Source: Candidatus Sericytochromatia bacterium (GTDB lineage: Bacteria; Cyanobacteriota; Sericytochromatia; UBA7694; JACMQJ01). Taken from it: a stretch of 35,808 bases of DNA. Within the stretch, counting starts at the first letter, position 1. Each line of letters starts with the position of its first letter. Positions 8,685-18,443 of the stretch are shown here, piece by piece. The translations under genes and the position numbers were made by a program. The DNA lies in NCBI GenBank assembly GCA_026004035.1, contig BPII01000027.1, forward strand, positions 1-35,808, in the 5' to 3' direction. The notes beneath the pieces are model-generated. The model was not told the origin of the DNA. It saw only the letters and a program-made list of their open reading frames with translations, and ran no database searches.

Positions 8685-8954
8685 ATGATAAGTATAGAAC
8701 TTAGAGCGATAAAAAGATATTAAATCTGTTAATGAGAAATATTTATTATTTTTTCTATAATCAATAATTAAAGATTGTGATAAATTAATTATAAAGACAG
8801 ATAAATTAATAAAATTATGAATTTTAATAAAATTATGAATTCTTTGTTCTTTAATATTGAAAATTACTAAAAAAATATCTAATCCATAAGTTCTTTTTCC
8901 CGATTTACCTAAAAGACTTTCATCTGATACTAAAATTAATTCTGACTTTGACAA
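8652..8954 (-). pseudogene. Transposase remnant (IS4-like, tentative)
   Basis: A 100-codon reverse frame contains ILVSDESLLGKSGKRTYGLDIF near its start. This resembles the segment around the first catalytic Asp of some IS4-type DDE transposases, where a D-(D/E)-S stretch precedes K-S-G-K-x-T-Y-G-L. After that point the sequence turns into low-complexity Ile/Asn/Phe codons with no further transposase motif, so most of the gene is gone. It lies inside an element bounded by inverted repeats, which supports a mobile origin. The match is from memory of the family and is not proven. Confidence 0.4.
8805..8841 (+). repeat. Short tandem duplication
   Basis: An AT-rich unit of about 18 bases (AATAAAATTATGAATTTT) occurs twice in tandem inside the right IS-like element. 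In the minus-strand remnant frame it encodes a repeated KIHNFI. It marks decay by slippage and has no evident function. Confidence 0.6.
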
Positions 8955-9188
8955 AAAACTTAAAAGAAATGTAAGATTTAATCAAATCAAACTAAGGTAT
9001 TGAGTCTAAAATACTCTCTCAAATTTCTTTTCTATAACTTAATCCCAGTGCCGTTAATTTAAATCGGTTAAATAATTTTAAACTTATTTTATTCAAAAAT
9101 TATTTTTATTAAAAAATGATATAATTTTTATCGTGTTAATATTTAATAAGTATTTAAATAATCTAAATAGTTTTAGGAGTATTATTTG

Positions 9189-11807
9189 ATGAGTTTTTGG
9201 AAAAAATTATTTGGCGATCCAATGGAAAGAAAAGTAGCCAAATATAGAGAAGTAGTAGCACATATAAATAATTTGGAACCTCAAATTTCTAAATTAACTG
9301 ATGAAGAACTTAGAAATAAAACATTTTATTTTAAAAATTTAATTCAAGAAGAATGTTTAAATATAAAAGATAAAGAAGAAAGATTAAAACACGAAAAAAA
9401 AGTAATGGATAGAATTTTACCTGAAGTTTTTGCTGTTGTTAGAGAAGCTGGAAAAAGAGCTTTAGGAATGAGACATTTTGATGTTCAATTAATAGGTGGA
9501 ATGGTTCTTCATGATGGAAAAATAGCTGAAATGAAAACAGGAGAAGGTAAAACATTAGTTGCTACATTACCTTCTTATTTAAATGCTCTTACAGGTAGAG
9601 GTGTTCATGTTGTTACAGTAAATGATTATTTAGCAAAAAGAGATGCTGAATGGATGGGAAAGATACATCGATTTTTAGGTTTAACAGTTGGTTGTATTCA
9701 ACATCATTTGTCTTCACATGAAAGAAAAAAAGCTTATGCTTGTGATATTACTTATGGAACAAATAATGAATTTGGATTTGACTATTTAAGAGATAATATG
9801 GCTACTGAATTATCTCAATGTGTTCAAAGAGAATTAAATTTTTGTATAGTTGATGAAGTTGATAGTATATTGATTGATGAAGCTAGAACACCTCTTATAA
9901 TATCTGGTTCAGTAGAAGATACTTATGATTTATATGAAAAATTCCAATCTATTGTTGATAAACTCACAGGTAAGTATAAAGAATATAATGTAAAGAAACC
10001 TTTATTTATTGATGAAGATGCCCCTGATGAAGAAGAAGATTGTGATTATATTGTAGATGAAAAAGCAAAAAATATTATATTAACAGAAAGAGGTATTTTA
10101 AAAGCCCAAGAGTTATTAGGTATAGATGATTTATTCGGTGAAAAATACACAGGTTATGCACATCATCTAATAATAGCTTTAAAAGCAAAAGAACTTTATA
10201 GAAGAGACATAGAATATGTTGTTAAACCTAATGAGGAAGGAGAAGATGAAGTAGTTATAGTAGATGAATTTACAGGAAGATTAATGCCAGGTAGAAGATA
10301 TTCTGATGGATTACATCAAGCTATAGAGGCAAAGGAAGGAGTAAAAATACAGGAAGAATCACAAACTTTAGCTACAATAACATTTCAAAATTATTTCAGA
10401 ATGTATAATAAACTATCAGGTATGACGGGAACAGCTTTAACTGAAGAAGCTGAATTCGGTAAAATCTATAATTTAGAAGTTGTTGTAATACCTACAAATA
10501 GACCAATGATAAGAAAAGATTTACCTGATGTTATTTATAAAGACGTTGAGCAAAAATTTAAAGCAATAGCAAAGGAGATTGAAGAAGTTCATAAAACAGG
10601 AAGACCTATACTAGTAGGTACTATCTCTATTGAAAAATCAGAATATTTATCAAGCTTGCTAAGAAAAAAAGGAATACCTCATAAAGTTTTAAATGCTAAA
10701 AATCATGAGAAAGAAGCAGAAATAATAGCTCAAGCAGGTAGATTAAATGCAGTTACAATATCAACAAATATGGCAGGAAGAGGCACTGATATATTACTTG
10801 GTGGTAATGCAGAATTTCTTACAAAAGAAGAATTTAGAAGAAAAGGTAAAGACTATAAAGAAGTTCCTGAAAATGAATATAATGATGTTTATTTAAAAAT
10901 GAAGAAACAAGTTGAAGAAGAACATCAAAAAGTAGTCGATTTAGGTGGATTATATGTTATAGGTTCTGAAAGACATGAATCAAGAAGGATAGATAATCAA
11001 TTAAGAGGTAGAGCAGGGAGACAAGGAGATCCTGGAACATCTAGATTTTTTCTTTCATTACAAGATGACTTAATGAGAATGTTTGGTGGTGATAGAATAA
11101 CTAAAGTAATGGAAATGTTAAAAGTTGAAGATGATATGGCTATAGAATCCTCTATGGTTTCTAAATCAATAGAAAATGCTCAAAAGAAAGTTGAATTATA
11201 TCACTTTGGAATAAGAAAATCAGTTCTTGAATATGATGAGGTTATGAATTCTCAAAGAAAAATTATATATGCACAAAGAAGAAAAATATTAGAAGGTGAT
11301 AATATAAAACCACTTGCAATAGAAATGATAAATAAAACTGTAGCTGATATTGTTGATAGATACGCTCTTCTTGGAATTCCTGAAGAAGAATGGGATTTAA
11401 ACGGAATATTTACTGAAATTTGTGAATATATTCCAATACTTAAATCCTTATCAATAAAAGAATTAGAAGGAAAAGAAAAAGAAGAATTAACAAAATTTAT
11501 TCAAGAACAAGCTCAAATTGCTTATGATGCAAAAGAAGCTACTATGGGTGAAGATTTAATGAGAAGTATTGAAAGAATGGTTATATTGAGGATAATAGAC
11601 CAAAAATGGATAGATCATTTACATGAAATGGATTCTTTAAGAGAAGGTATAGGACTTAGAGCTTATGGACAAAAGGACCCTCTAATAGAATATAAGAAAG
11701 AAGCTAGAGAAATGTTTGACGACATGATGCGTTCAATAAGAAACGAATTTGTAATGACTATATTCCATATGCAAATAGAATATTCTATGCCAATGATGTT
11801 TATTTAA
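9189..11807 (+). CDS. secA: Preprotein translocase ATPase SecA
   Basis: SecA is the motor that drives unfolded preproteins through SecYEG using ATP. The start is ATG 9189, eight bases after TTTTAGGAG; an in-frame TTG three bases earlier is a less likely start. The product is 872 residues. Motifs include [14 protein letters not shown] (Walker A, Lys at about 121), the [19 protein letters not shown]-type segment, [42 protein letters not shown], and the helicase motif [25 protein letters not shown]. The C-terminus ends at [12 protein letters not shown] and lacks the CxCxSG zinc tail that binds SecB or lipid in many species. An acidic insert ([14 protein letters not shown]) interrupts the preprotein-binding region. 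prfB follows after 16 bases, an order also known from Bacillus. Confidence 0.98.
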   Translation: MSFWKKLFGDPMERKVAKYREVVAHINNLEPQISKLTDEELRNKTFYFKNLIQEECLNIKDKEERLKHEKKVMDRILPEVFAVVREAGKRALGMRHFDVQLIGGMVLHDGKIAEMKTGEGKTLVATLPSYLNALTGRGVHVVTVNDYLAKRDAEWMGKIHRFLGLTVGCIQHHLSSHERKKAYACDITYGTNNEFGFDYLRDNMATELSQCVQRELNFCIVDEVDSILIDEARTPLIISGSVEDTYDLYEKFQSIVDKLTGKYKEYNVKKPLFIDEDAPDEEEDCDYIVDEKAKNIILTERGILKAQELLGIDDLFGEKYTGYAHHLIIALKAKELYRRDIEYVVKPNEEGEDEVVIVDEFTGRLMPGRRYSDGLHQAIEAKEGVKIQEESQTLATITFQNYFRMYNKLSGMTGTALTEEAEFGKIYNLEVVVIPTNRPMIRKDLPDVIYKDVEQKFKAIAKEIEEVHKTGRPILVGTISIEKSEYLSSLLRKKGIPHKVLNAKNHEKEAEIIAQAGRLNAVTISTNMAGRGTDILLGGNAEFLTKEEFRRKGKDYKEVPENEYNDVYLKMKKQVEEEHQKVVDLGGLYVIGSERHESRRIDNQLRGRAGRQGDPGTSRFFLSLQDDLMRMFGGDRITKVMEMLKVEDDMAIESSMVSKSIENAQKKVELYHFGIRKSVLEYDEVMNSQRKIIYAQRRKILEGDNIKPLAIEMINKTVADIVDRYALLGIPEEEWDLNGIFTEICEYIPILKSLSIKELEGKEKEELTKFIQEQAQIAYDAKEATMGEDLMRSIERMVILRIIDQKWIDHLHEMDSLREGIGLRAYGQKDPLIEYKKEAREMFDDMMRSIRNEFVMTIFHMQIEYSMPMMFI

Positions 11808-11823
11808 TGGAGTAGTTATAAAT

Positions 11824-12928
11824 ATGTCATTAACAGAATATAAAGAAAAAGTTAATTATATGAAAAATAAACTTGAAAGTTTAGGGAGGTCTCTTTGACA
11901 TAGAATCACTAGAAGAAATTACTAAAGAATTAGAAAACAAAACATTAGAAACTGATTTTTGGAATGATAATGATAAAGCACAAAAAATTCTTCAGGATTT
12001 GGCTTTAAAAAAAAACATATTGGATAAATATAAGTATAACTTATCAAAATTAAATGATTTAGAAACATTAATAAATTTAAGTATAGAAGAAAATGATTCA
12101 TCTATTGAAAAAGAAATTTCAAATGATATTAATAATATATCTAAAGAAATAGAAGATTGGGAACTTGAAATAACACTTGGAGGTAAGTATGATAAAAACC
12201 CAGCAATTTTCACAATAAATGCTGGTACAGGTGGAACTGATGCTCAAGATTGGGCACAAATGTTACTTAGAATGTATACAAGATGGGCTGAAGAACATAA
12301 GTACAATGTTAAGATACTAGATATATCAAATGGTGAAGAAGCAGGAATAAAAAGTGTAACTATGCTTATAGATGGACTTTATGCTTATGGTAAATTAAGT
12401 GCTGAAAAAGGAGTACATAGATTAGTTAGAATATCTCCCTTTAATGCTAATGGTAAAAGACAGACATCTTTTGCATCTGTTGAAGTTATACCTTTAATAC
12501 CCGATGATGATAATGAAATAGAAATAAACCCTTCTGATATTAAAATTGATACTTATAGATCTGGTGGAGCTGGTGGTCAAAATGTTAATAAAGTTGAAAC
12601 TGCTGTTAGAATAACACATATACCCACAGGTATAGTTGTTACGTGTCAAAATGAAAGGTCGCAATACCAAAATAAAGAAAATGCTTTAAAAATATTAAAA
12701 GCAAAATTATATGAAATACAAAAGCAAGAAAAAGAAGAATATATATCGCAATTAAAAGGTGGTTATTCTGAAGCATCTTGGGGAAATCAAATAAGGTCAT
12801 ATGTTTTTCATCCTTATAGTTTAGTAAAAGATCATAGAACTAATGTAGAAACTAGCAATGTTCAATCAGTAATGGATGGTGAAATTGATATTTTTATAAA
12901 CTCATATCTAAAAAATAAATCAAAATGA
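11824..12928 (+). CDS. prfB: Peptide chain release factor 2 (programmed +1 frameshift)
   Basis: RF2 recognises UAA and UGA and triggers peptide release on the ribosome. Translation begins at ATG 11824 ([20 protein letters not shown]) and meets an in-frame TGA at 11896-11898, codon 25. A +1 shift at CTT-TGA-C continues as DIESLEEI and runs to 12928, giving about 367 residues, the usual RF2 length. SPF in [11 protein letters not shown] is the RF2 stop-codon-reading tripeptide, and [16 protein letters not shown] holds the catalytic GGQ. The rest of the protein is conserved. It lies directly downstream of secA and its stop overlaps the next ATG (ATGA). The frameshift is the known autoregulatory device of this gene and not a defect. 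Confidence 0.96.
11883..11899 (+). promoter_or_regulatory. Programmed +1 frameshift site of prfB
   Basis: The sequence AGGGAGGTCTCTTTGAC combines an internal Shine-Dalgarno-like stretch (AGGGAGG) with the slippery CTT followed by TGA and C, as in the E. coli site. When RF2 is scarce, termination at this TGA is slow and ribosomes slip forward by one base, making more RF2. Confidence 0.95.
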
Positions 12929-13479
12929 AAAAAATTTTATCCGCTGTAATTATAATACTTTTTTTTATAAATAATGCATATGCTCAACAAAATAAATTTT
13001 ATTTTGATGATAAAACAGAATTAACCCCTTATGAAATAAAAATTTGGAAATATAAAATGTCAAAGTTGTCAATAAGATATGAATATGGTAAATGGGATAT
13101 CATACAAGGTGTTAATACTCCTTTAACTGATATGCAATTATTAAAACTTGTAAATAGTGAAGAAATAGGTTATCAAAGATTAAAAAATCTTGAAGCTAAA
13201 AGAAATATAGGTGATATTATTTCAATATCAGGATTAATTATTACATTAGGTGGAGCATTTTTATTAACAAATATATTAAAGTTTGAAAATAGTAATATAT
13301 ATGGTATTGCAGGAATTGGAGGAGGTTTTACTTTATTATTGATAGGTAATTCTTTAAATCCAATAATTCAAGATGAATCAGAACACATTCTTACAATGGA
13401 AGAAGCAAAATTTAGTGTTGAAATATATAATAAACATTTAAGAGAAAGTTTAGGTCTAAAAGAAGCTGATGTCGAGTAA
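12925..13479 (+). CDS. Small exported protein with two hydrophobic segments, unknown
   Basis: The product is a 184-residue protein that I do not recognise. It starts with a Sec signal peptide ([20 protein letters not shown], probable cleavage before QQN). The mature part begins with a charged stretch ([20 protein letters not shown]) and then [17 protein letters not shown]. Two glycine-rich hydrophobic segments follow, [17 protein letters not shown] and [14 protein letters not shown], separated by about 14 residues and probably forming a membrane hairpin. The ATG overlaps the prfB stop, so it should be expressed with secA-prfB. Similar short exported proteins with a double-glycine hairpin occur in several diderm genomes without assigned function. 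Confidence 0.75.
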   Translation: MKKILSAVIIILFFINNAYAQQNKFYFDDKTELTPYEIKIWKYKMSKLSIRYEYGKWDIIQGVNTPLTDMQLLKLVNSEEIGYQRLKNLEAKRNIGDIISISGLIITLGGAFLLTNILKFENSNIYGIAGIGGGFTLLLIGNSLNPIIQDESEHILTMEEAKFSVEIYNKHLRESLGLKEADVE

Positions 13480-13581
13480 TATATTTAACTTAGCTAATAT
13501 TTTGTAAATAAAATATTGAAAGTCAGTTAATTTTATTTTATATCTTTTATTCTTATTAACAAAATAATTGGAGAATTTTTT

Positions 13582-14775
13582 ATGGCATTTTTAATATTAG
13601 GTGCAGGAGCTATGGGTTCAATAGCTCTAAGAGATTTAATAGAAACATATAAAGGTGATACTAAAATAATAGTAGCTGATTTTTATCAACAAAAAGTTGA
13701 AGAATTAATAAAACCTTTTAAAAATAAAAATATACAATCAGCTTTCTGTGATGTTAGAAATTTAGATAATTTTATAAATAAATTTTCTAACGTAAATATC
13801 ATTATTAATTGTCTTCAATATCAATATAATTTAAATGTTATGAATTTTGCTCTAAAAATAAAAGCTAATTATATAGATTTAGGAGGACTTTTTCACTTTA
13901 CAAATAAGCAATTATTATTAAATGAAGAATTTAAAAAGAATAAATTGTTAGCAATAATTGGCATGGGAGCTTCACCAGGTATAACCAATATATTATCAAA
14001 TAAAGCTTATGAATATTTTGATATATTAAAAGAAATACATATAAGATTAGGTTCAAAAGATTTTACAAAATACTCATTTAAACAAGCATTACCTATATCT
14101 TATTCTTTAAGAACTATTTTGGAAGAGTTTTCATATAAACCAGCTGTTTTTACAAAAGGAAAATTAAAGTTTTTAAGACCTATGTCAGGAATGAAAACTC
14201 ATAAATTCCCAAAACCTGTTGGAAAAGTTAAACCTATGTACACGATACATTCAGAAATTGCTACATTACCTATAAGTTTTAAAGACAAAGGAATAGAAGA
14301 AGTTTCTTTTAAAATAGCTTTTCCAGAAGATTTTGTTAATAAAGTGAAATTTCTTAGAGATTTAGGGTTAGCCAATGAAGAAGAAATTGACATAAATGGT
14401 ATAAAAATAGCCCCAATAGATGTTGTTAATAAAGTTGCTATGTCTCAAAAAGTACCAGATGTAATAGGTAAAATAAATCAATGTGAAATTATAAGAGTTA
14501 TAGCAAAAGGTATTAAAAATAACAAAAAAACTACATTAATATTAGATTGCTTTACTTACAGCAAACCAGAATGGAATGTTGGAACAGACATAAATACAGG
14601 TTCCCCACCTTCAATAATTGCTCAAATGATTGATAAAAAAATAATAAATACTTTTGGAGTTTATCCACCTGAAAAAGTAGTCCCTTTTAACTTATTTATA
14701 AAAGAACTTGAAAAAAGAAATATGCATTTAAAAATTCAAGAAAAAAATTCATGGAATTTTAAAATAGATGAATAA
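13582..14775 (+). CDS. Saccharopine dehydrogenase-like oxidoreductase
   Basis: The product is a 397-residue NAD(P)-dependent enzyme of the saccharopine dehydrogenase superfamily. The N-terminus is a Rossmann domain with the dinucleotide-binding loop FLILGAGAMGSIALRDL, a strand ending in VADFYQQK (the Asp that usually contacts the cofactor ribose), and NIIINCLQY. A conserved YIDLGGLF and GMGASPGITNI follow. These mark the family that includes saccharopine, lysine 6- and carboxynorspermidine dehydrogenases. The C-terminal half holds the substrate domain. Which amine or amino acid it uses cannot be told from sequence alone, and there is no lysine or polyamine gene nearby. It has its own ribosome-binding site (TTGGAG) after a 100-base gap and ends in a gene-free region. 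Confidence 0.85.
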   Translation: MAFLILGAGAMGSIALRDLIETYKGDTKIIVADFYQQKVEELIKPFKNKNIQSAFCDVRNLDNFINKFSNVNIIINCLQYQYNLNVMNFALKIKANYIDLGGLFHFTNKQLLLNEEFKKNKLLAIIGMGASPGITNILSNKAYEYFDILKEIHIRLGSKDFTKYSFKQALPISYSLRTILEEFSYKPAVFTKGKLKFLRPMSGMKTHKFPKPVGKVKPMYTIHSEIATLPISFKDKGIEEVSFKIAFPEDFVNKVKFLRDLGLANEEEIDINGIKIAPIDVVNKVAMSQKVPDVIGKINQCEIIRVIAKGIKNNKKTTLILDCFTYSKPEWNVGTDINTGSPPSIIAQMIDKKIINTFGVYPPEKVVPFNLFIKELEKRNMHLKIQEKNSWNFKIDE

Positions 14776-15197
14776 AATTTTTTTTAATTATACCAATTTA
14801 TTAAATTGATAATACATTAAAAGTTAATGTTTTTTATAGTTACAATTTTGTATTTAATTATACTAAAATTCTTATATGTCAAATAATTTATTAAAAACTT
14901 ATAGTTTTTTTTAATTTTTTATACTTTATTTTTAACTATTAATTATGCACCTTGGTATTAATAAAGAAATTAGTAACCAGCTAAAAATATTTTCTTTAGT
15001 TGATAAGAGGTTAATATTAATAAAATTATTATTATAACTTATGAAATAATTATAGGAACTAGATTATAAATTATAAGATTTCTTAAAAAGTAATGAAATA
15101 TTTTGTATTTTTTTTCAACTTAATATTGTTCTCTAAATGTTATTAATAGTACTTTACACTAAATTTATAATTTCATTGTTGAGGTAAAATAATTATT
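14776..15197. other. Gene-free, extremely AT-rich gap between convergent genes
   Basis: No ORF, tRNA or recognisable RNA structure is visible in these 420 bases. The only local structure is a small perfect hairpin, CAATTT-ATT-AAATTG at 14794-14808, just after a T-run downstream of the oxidoreductase gene; it lacks a proper following T-run and is a poor terminator on either strand. Several stop-rich A/T tracts follow. Confidence 0.7.
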
Positions 15198-15935
15198 TTA
15201 AGTTCTTATAGTTAAAAATGTACCAGCTATTAAAAGCAAAATATAGACTACTTTTTTAAATGTTACTTCATTTATTTTATTATGAATTTTTTCTCCTAAA
15301 AATATGCCTAATATAATGATAGGTGCTAACATTGTAGTATATTTTATGCTTGTATAATTAAAATTTCCATTATTGTAATAGTTAATGATTAATATTGAAT
15401 TAGAAATTAACCATATTATAGATAAATTACTTCTAAATACTGTTTTTGTGAATTTCATAGAGCTTAGACCATATACTAATAATGGTCCACCCGATGCATA
15501 TATACCCTGCATTAATCCACTAAGAAAAATAAATAAATTTGATTTAGATTTTGAAATAATAGAATTTTGTTTATTTGTAAAGTAAAAATACAATTCTTTA
15601 GAAGACAAAATTATTATTACTATTCCATATATTTTTTTTAGCAGATTTCCTTCTAATACATTAAAAATATATATACCAATTAACAAACCAGAACCCATAA
15701 ATGGCAATATATTTTTCAAAAGAAAAATTTTATCTATATATTGAAAATATTTAGTTACTAGGTAAATACTTAAAATAATATTTAGTGGAACTATTACAGG
15801 TAATAAAAAATTTATGTCAAAAAAAATTGAACCTAAAGTAACAGATATTATTACACTACCAAAGCCTGAAACAGCTTCAACTATATTAGCAATTAAAAAT
15901 ATTAGTGATAGTATTGAAAAATCTATATAGGACAT
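15198..15935 (-). CDS. TauE/SafE-family membrane permease
   Basis: The product is a 245-residue integral membrane protein with about eight hydrophobic helices. The first helix carries FLIANIVEAVSGFGSVIISVTLGS, the Asn and GFG pattern typical of TauE/SafE (DUF81) anion exporters. The second half repeats it with GLMQGIYASGGPLLVYGLSS, the second half of the internal duplication. Family members are linked to export of sulfite, sulfoacetate or related organic anions; the substrate here is unknown. Its ATG overlaps the stop of the sugar permease by one base, so it appears to be the last gene of the minus-strand unit. This is an unusual partner for a sugar ABC system, where a second permease would be expected. 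Confidence 0.85.
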   Translation of the reverse strand: MSYIDFSILSLIFLIANIVEAVSGFGSVIISVTLGSIFFDINFLLPVIVPLNIILSIYLVTKYFQYIDKIFLLKNILPFMGSGLLIGIYIFNVLEGNLLKKIYGIVIIILSSKELYFYFTNKQNSIISKSKSNLFIFLSGLMQGIYASGGPLLVYGLSSMKFTKTVFRSNLSIIWLISNSILIINYYNNGNFNYTSIKYTTMLAPIIILGIFLGEKIHNKINEVTFKKVVYILLLIAGTFLTIRT

Positions 15936-16867
15936 TAAATATTTTCACTTTTTCTTAGTATTTTTAAATAAAAAAAGCTAAAAATCGACAATATTATTAA
16001 TATTATCACAGCATAGGTGCTAGCTAAAGCATATTCACCTTTTACAAAAAATTCTTTAAAAGAGAATGTAGCTAGTATATCAGTATGAGGGTTATCTTGA
16101 GTTATCAAATATATAATATTAAACATGTTGAATGTCCATATTGCACCTAATAAGGTTGTTGTTAGTGCAACAGGCATTAAAAGAGGCATAGTAACATTTA
16201 TAAATTTTTGCCATCTATTAGCACCATCAACAGTAGCTGCTTCATATAATTCTTCAGGTATATTTTGTAATCCACCTAATAATGTAACCATCATGAATGG
16301 AAAACCAAGCCATATATTAGTTACTATTACAGCAAACATTGACCATTGAGGATGTGATAACCAGGAAATAGGTTCAATGTTTAATCTAATTAATAATTGA
16401 TTAAAAAATCCATAATCAGCATTAAATAACCATCGCCAAGAAAAAGCAGCTATGTATGTTGGTAATGCCCAAGGTATAAGTAAAAATATTCTATATATAC
16501 CTCTATATTTTATAGGTTTATTTATAAGTAAAGCTAATCCTAATCCTATTAAAAAATGAAATAAAACATTTGTAAATGTCCATATAATAGTCTGTTTAAA
16601 AACTTGCCAAAAAGAAGGGTTAGATAAAGTTTTTTTATAATTTTCTAAACCTACAAACTTAAGATTAGTAGGTTTTTCTTCTATTTTAAATTTTATTTCC
16701 CCGTTTTCTTCATAAGGAATTTTATATTCTATTTTTGTAGAGTTATTTTGATTTATATTTGTAAAACTATATCCAATTCCTATAAATAACGGTATAAAAA
16801 CTAGTAATAGCATGGCTATTATACTAGGAAGTATAAAAAAATAAGGAATAAATTTATTAGTTTTCAT
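15935..16867 (-). CDS. Sugar ABC transporter permease, MalF type
   Basis: This 310-residue inner-membrane subunit belongs to a carbohydrate ABC importer. It has about six helices, starting with FIPYFFILPSIIAMLLLVFI. The conserved cytoplasmic loop that docks to the ATPase is present: EELYEAATVDGANRWQKFINVTMP, the EAA-x3-G-x9-(I/V)-x-x-P motif. A roughly 40-residue periplasmic insert between helices one and two (NQNNSTKIEYKIPYEENG) is typical of MalF/UgpA-like subunits. Its ATG overlaps the stop of the binding-protein gene (ATGA). The expected second permease (MalG type) and ATPase are missing from the window. The complete transporter would need these from elsewhere. Confidence 0.9.
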   Translation of the reverse strand: MKTNKFIPYFFILPSIIAMLLLVFIPLFIGIGYSFTNINQNNSTKIEYKIPYEENGEIKFKIEEKPTNLKFVGLENYKKTLSNPSFWQVFKQTIIWTFTNVLFHFLIGLGLALLINKPIKYRGIYRIFLLIPWALPTYIAAFSWRWLFNADYGFFNQLLIRLNIEPISWLSHPQWSMFAVIVTNIWLGFPFMMVTLLGGLQNIPEELYEAATVDGANRWQKFINVTMPLLMPVALTTTLLGAIWTFNMFNIIYLITQDNPHTDILATFSFKEFFVKGEYALASTYAVIILIILSIFSFFYLKILRKSENI

Positions 16868-18105
16868 TCTTTAATAATTTTTTCCCATGCTTTTGCTATC
16901 TCATCTAAAGAGTCTTTAGGACTTTTCTCTAATAATAAAGCTGATTGATAAGGTTGTTTCATATAAACAAATAATGCACTTCCTTGTGGTATTACAGGTC
17001 TATTATTAGCTGCTTCTAAAACATACTTGAAATCACTTATTAAATGGTTATTTTTAACTTCTGGTAAATTATAAGTTGATTTTCTAGTAGGTAATAGATT
17101 ATTTTTTTAAGGCAAATTTTGCTTGATTTTCTGGTAATGATAGAAACTTTACTAAATCCCAAGTTTCTTTAAAATGTTTAGTATTAGCTGATATTACATA
17201 ATTATGACCACCAACAGGAGAAGAAAAACCATTTTTACCAGCAGGTATTCTAGTTATTCCTAAGTTATCAGGATTATTTTTAAATTCTTCACCATCTAGT
17301 ATATCACTTGTTGCCCATGGTCCATTTATTATCATAGCATATTTACCTGTTTTAAAACCTGTTTGTTGATTATCATAATCATTAGCAAAATCAACGGTAC
17401 TAGGAACTATTTTGTGTTTTATTCTCAAATCTATAAGATAATTAAGAGCATCTATTGCATCTTGAGTATTTATTAAAATTTTACCTTCATCTGATATCAT
17501 ACCTCCACCAAATGACCAAAGAAAAGGAAGATACCAATATGGATCGCCTCTATAAAAAAAAAGCATATTTATTTTCTTTCTCATTAGTTAATTTTTTTCC
17601 AATTTCTACTAATTCATTTACATTTTTAGGAACATTTAAATTTGCTTTTTTAAAAATTTTTTTATTATAAAAAAGTGCTAAACAATCAGTAACTTGAGGA
17701 ACCCCCCAATAGTGATTATCATAATAATTATATTTAAGTGGTGCTTCTAAAAAATCTTTTTTTAATTCATTAGTTAAAAAGTTATCTATTGCCATTAAAT
17801 AACCTAAAGATGCAAATTGTGCTGTCCCAAGCTATTTCAGCTCTAAATAAATCAGGAGCATTACCTGCTTGTGCAACTGTTTTATATTTATTTTGTGCAT
17901 CTGAAAATGGTATTTGTTGTAACTCTACTTTTATATTTAAATTTTTCTTTTCATAGCTTTTTATAATATCCTCTAATGTAGAAGTTTCTTCTTTATTATG
18001 AGTATGCCAAAAAGTAATTACTGTTCTGTCTAAATTATTTTCAATATTTGAACAAGAAAATATTATTGTTAGCAATGAGAATTTTAATAAATTTTTAATT
18101 CTCAT
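16864..18105 (-). pseudogene. Sugar-binding lipoprotein of ABC importer, frameshifted
   Basis: This is an extracellular solute-binding protein (family 1, maltose-binding type), about 413 residues if repaired. It begins with a lipoprotein signal (MRIKNLLKFSLLTIIFSC). The readable parts are TVITFWHTHNKEE, then AQAGNAPDLFRAEIAW, LTNELKKDFLEAPLKYN, YWYLPFLWSFGGGMIS, AMIINGPWATSDIL, and VGGHNYVISANTK. The end is QSALLLEKSPKDSLDEIAKA followed by WEKIIKE. Three frame breaks disrupt it: an extra base at the CCC run 17825-17827; a change at the nine-A run 17554-17562 (one missing or two extra); and an extra base at the seven-T run 17102-17108. All lie in homopolymers. Its stop overlaps the permease start. 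Either the transporter is dying or these are base-calling errors. Confidence 0.8.
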
Positions 18106-18112
18106 TATTAAA

Positions 18113-18361
18113 TCATTCTTCTTCTTCTTCGCTGTATAACCTGTTTGCTACTGTTTCAGGTTGTAAAGCTGATAAAATTACATGATTACTATCAGTTATT
18201 ATTACTGCTCTTGTTTTTCTACCATAAGTAGCATCTATAAGTTTATTTGAATCTTTAGCATCTTGTATTATTCTTTTTATTGGTGCTGAACCTGTACTTA
18301 CTATTGCAACTATTTTATCAATAGAAACAGCATTTCCATATCCTATATTTAAAAAGCTCAT
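18113..18361 (-). CDS. remA: RemA-like regulatory protein (DUF370)
   Basis: This 82-residue protein matches the RemA/DUF370 family closely along its whole length: [18 protein letters not shown], then [20 protein letters not shown], and [19 protein letters not shown] before [12 protein letters not shown]. In Bacillus subtilis RemA forms an oligomeric ring and binds DNA to switch on matrix and osmoprotection operons, with the basic R-K-T-R segment near the DNA-contacting face. It ends in an acidic EEEEE tail. Only seven bases separate it from the sugar-binding lipoprotein gene downstream, so they are probably co-transcribed. It lies 80 bases after the pseudo-subtilase gene. A role controlling surface genes nearby is inference only. 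Confidence 0.92.
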   Translation of the reverse strand: MSFLNIGYGNAVSIDKIVAIVSTGSAPIKRIIQDAKDSNKLIDATYGRKTRAVIITDSNHVILSALQPETVANRLYSEEEEE

Positions 18362-18443
18362 AGTTTATACTCCTGAAAGAAAATAATAATTTGTAATTTT
18401 ATTATATTTTGTTAAAATTTCAAAGAGTTTTTAAATAATTTTT

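Larger units (their letters stand above)
8575..9051. mobile_element. Decayed IS-like element, right copy
   Basis: This is a second copy of the element at 6205. It begins with the same CAATACCTTATACAT end (8575-8589) and has the inverted counterpart TAAGGTATTG at 8993-9002; ten bases pair perfectly and the rest has diverged. The outer block TTTTCTATAACTTAATCCCA (from 9028) matches the block beside the left copy. The interior carries a transposase-like remnant on the minus strand. Both copies are in the same orientation and flank the coiled-coil nuclease gene, giving a composite-like layout of about 2.8 kb. Neither copy could transpose by itself as it stands. Confidence 0.6.

Noticed and set aside
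11880..11900. prfB as a pseudogene because of the early TGA
   Set aside because: The stop lies in the canonical AGGGAGG...CTT-TGA-C programmed frameshift context.
14776..15197. tRNA, riboswitch or small-RNA gene in the gene-free gap
   Set aside because: No cloverleaf, conserved stem or strong terminator is visible; only AT-rich DNA with one six-base-pair hairpin.
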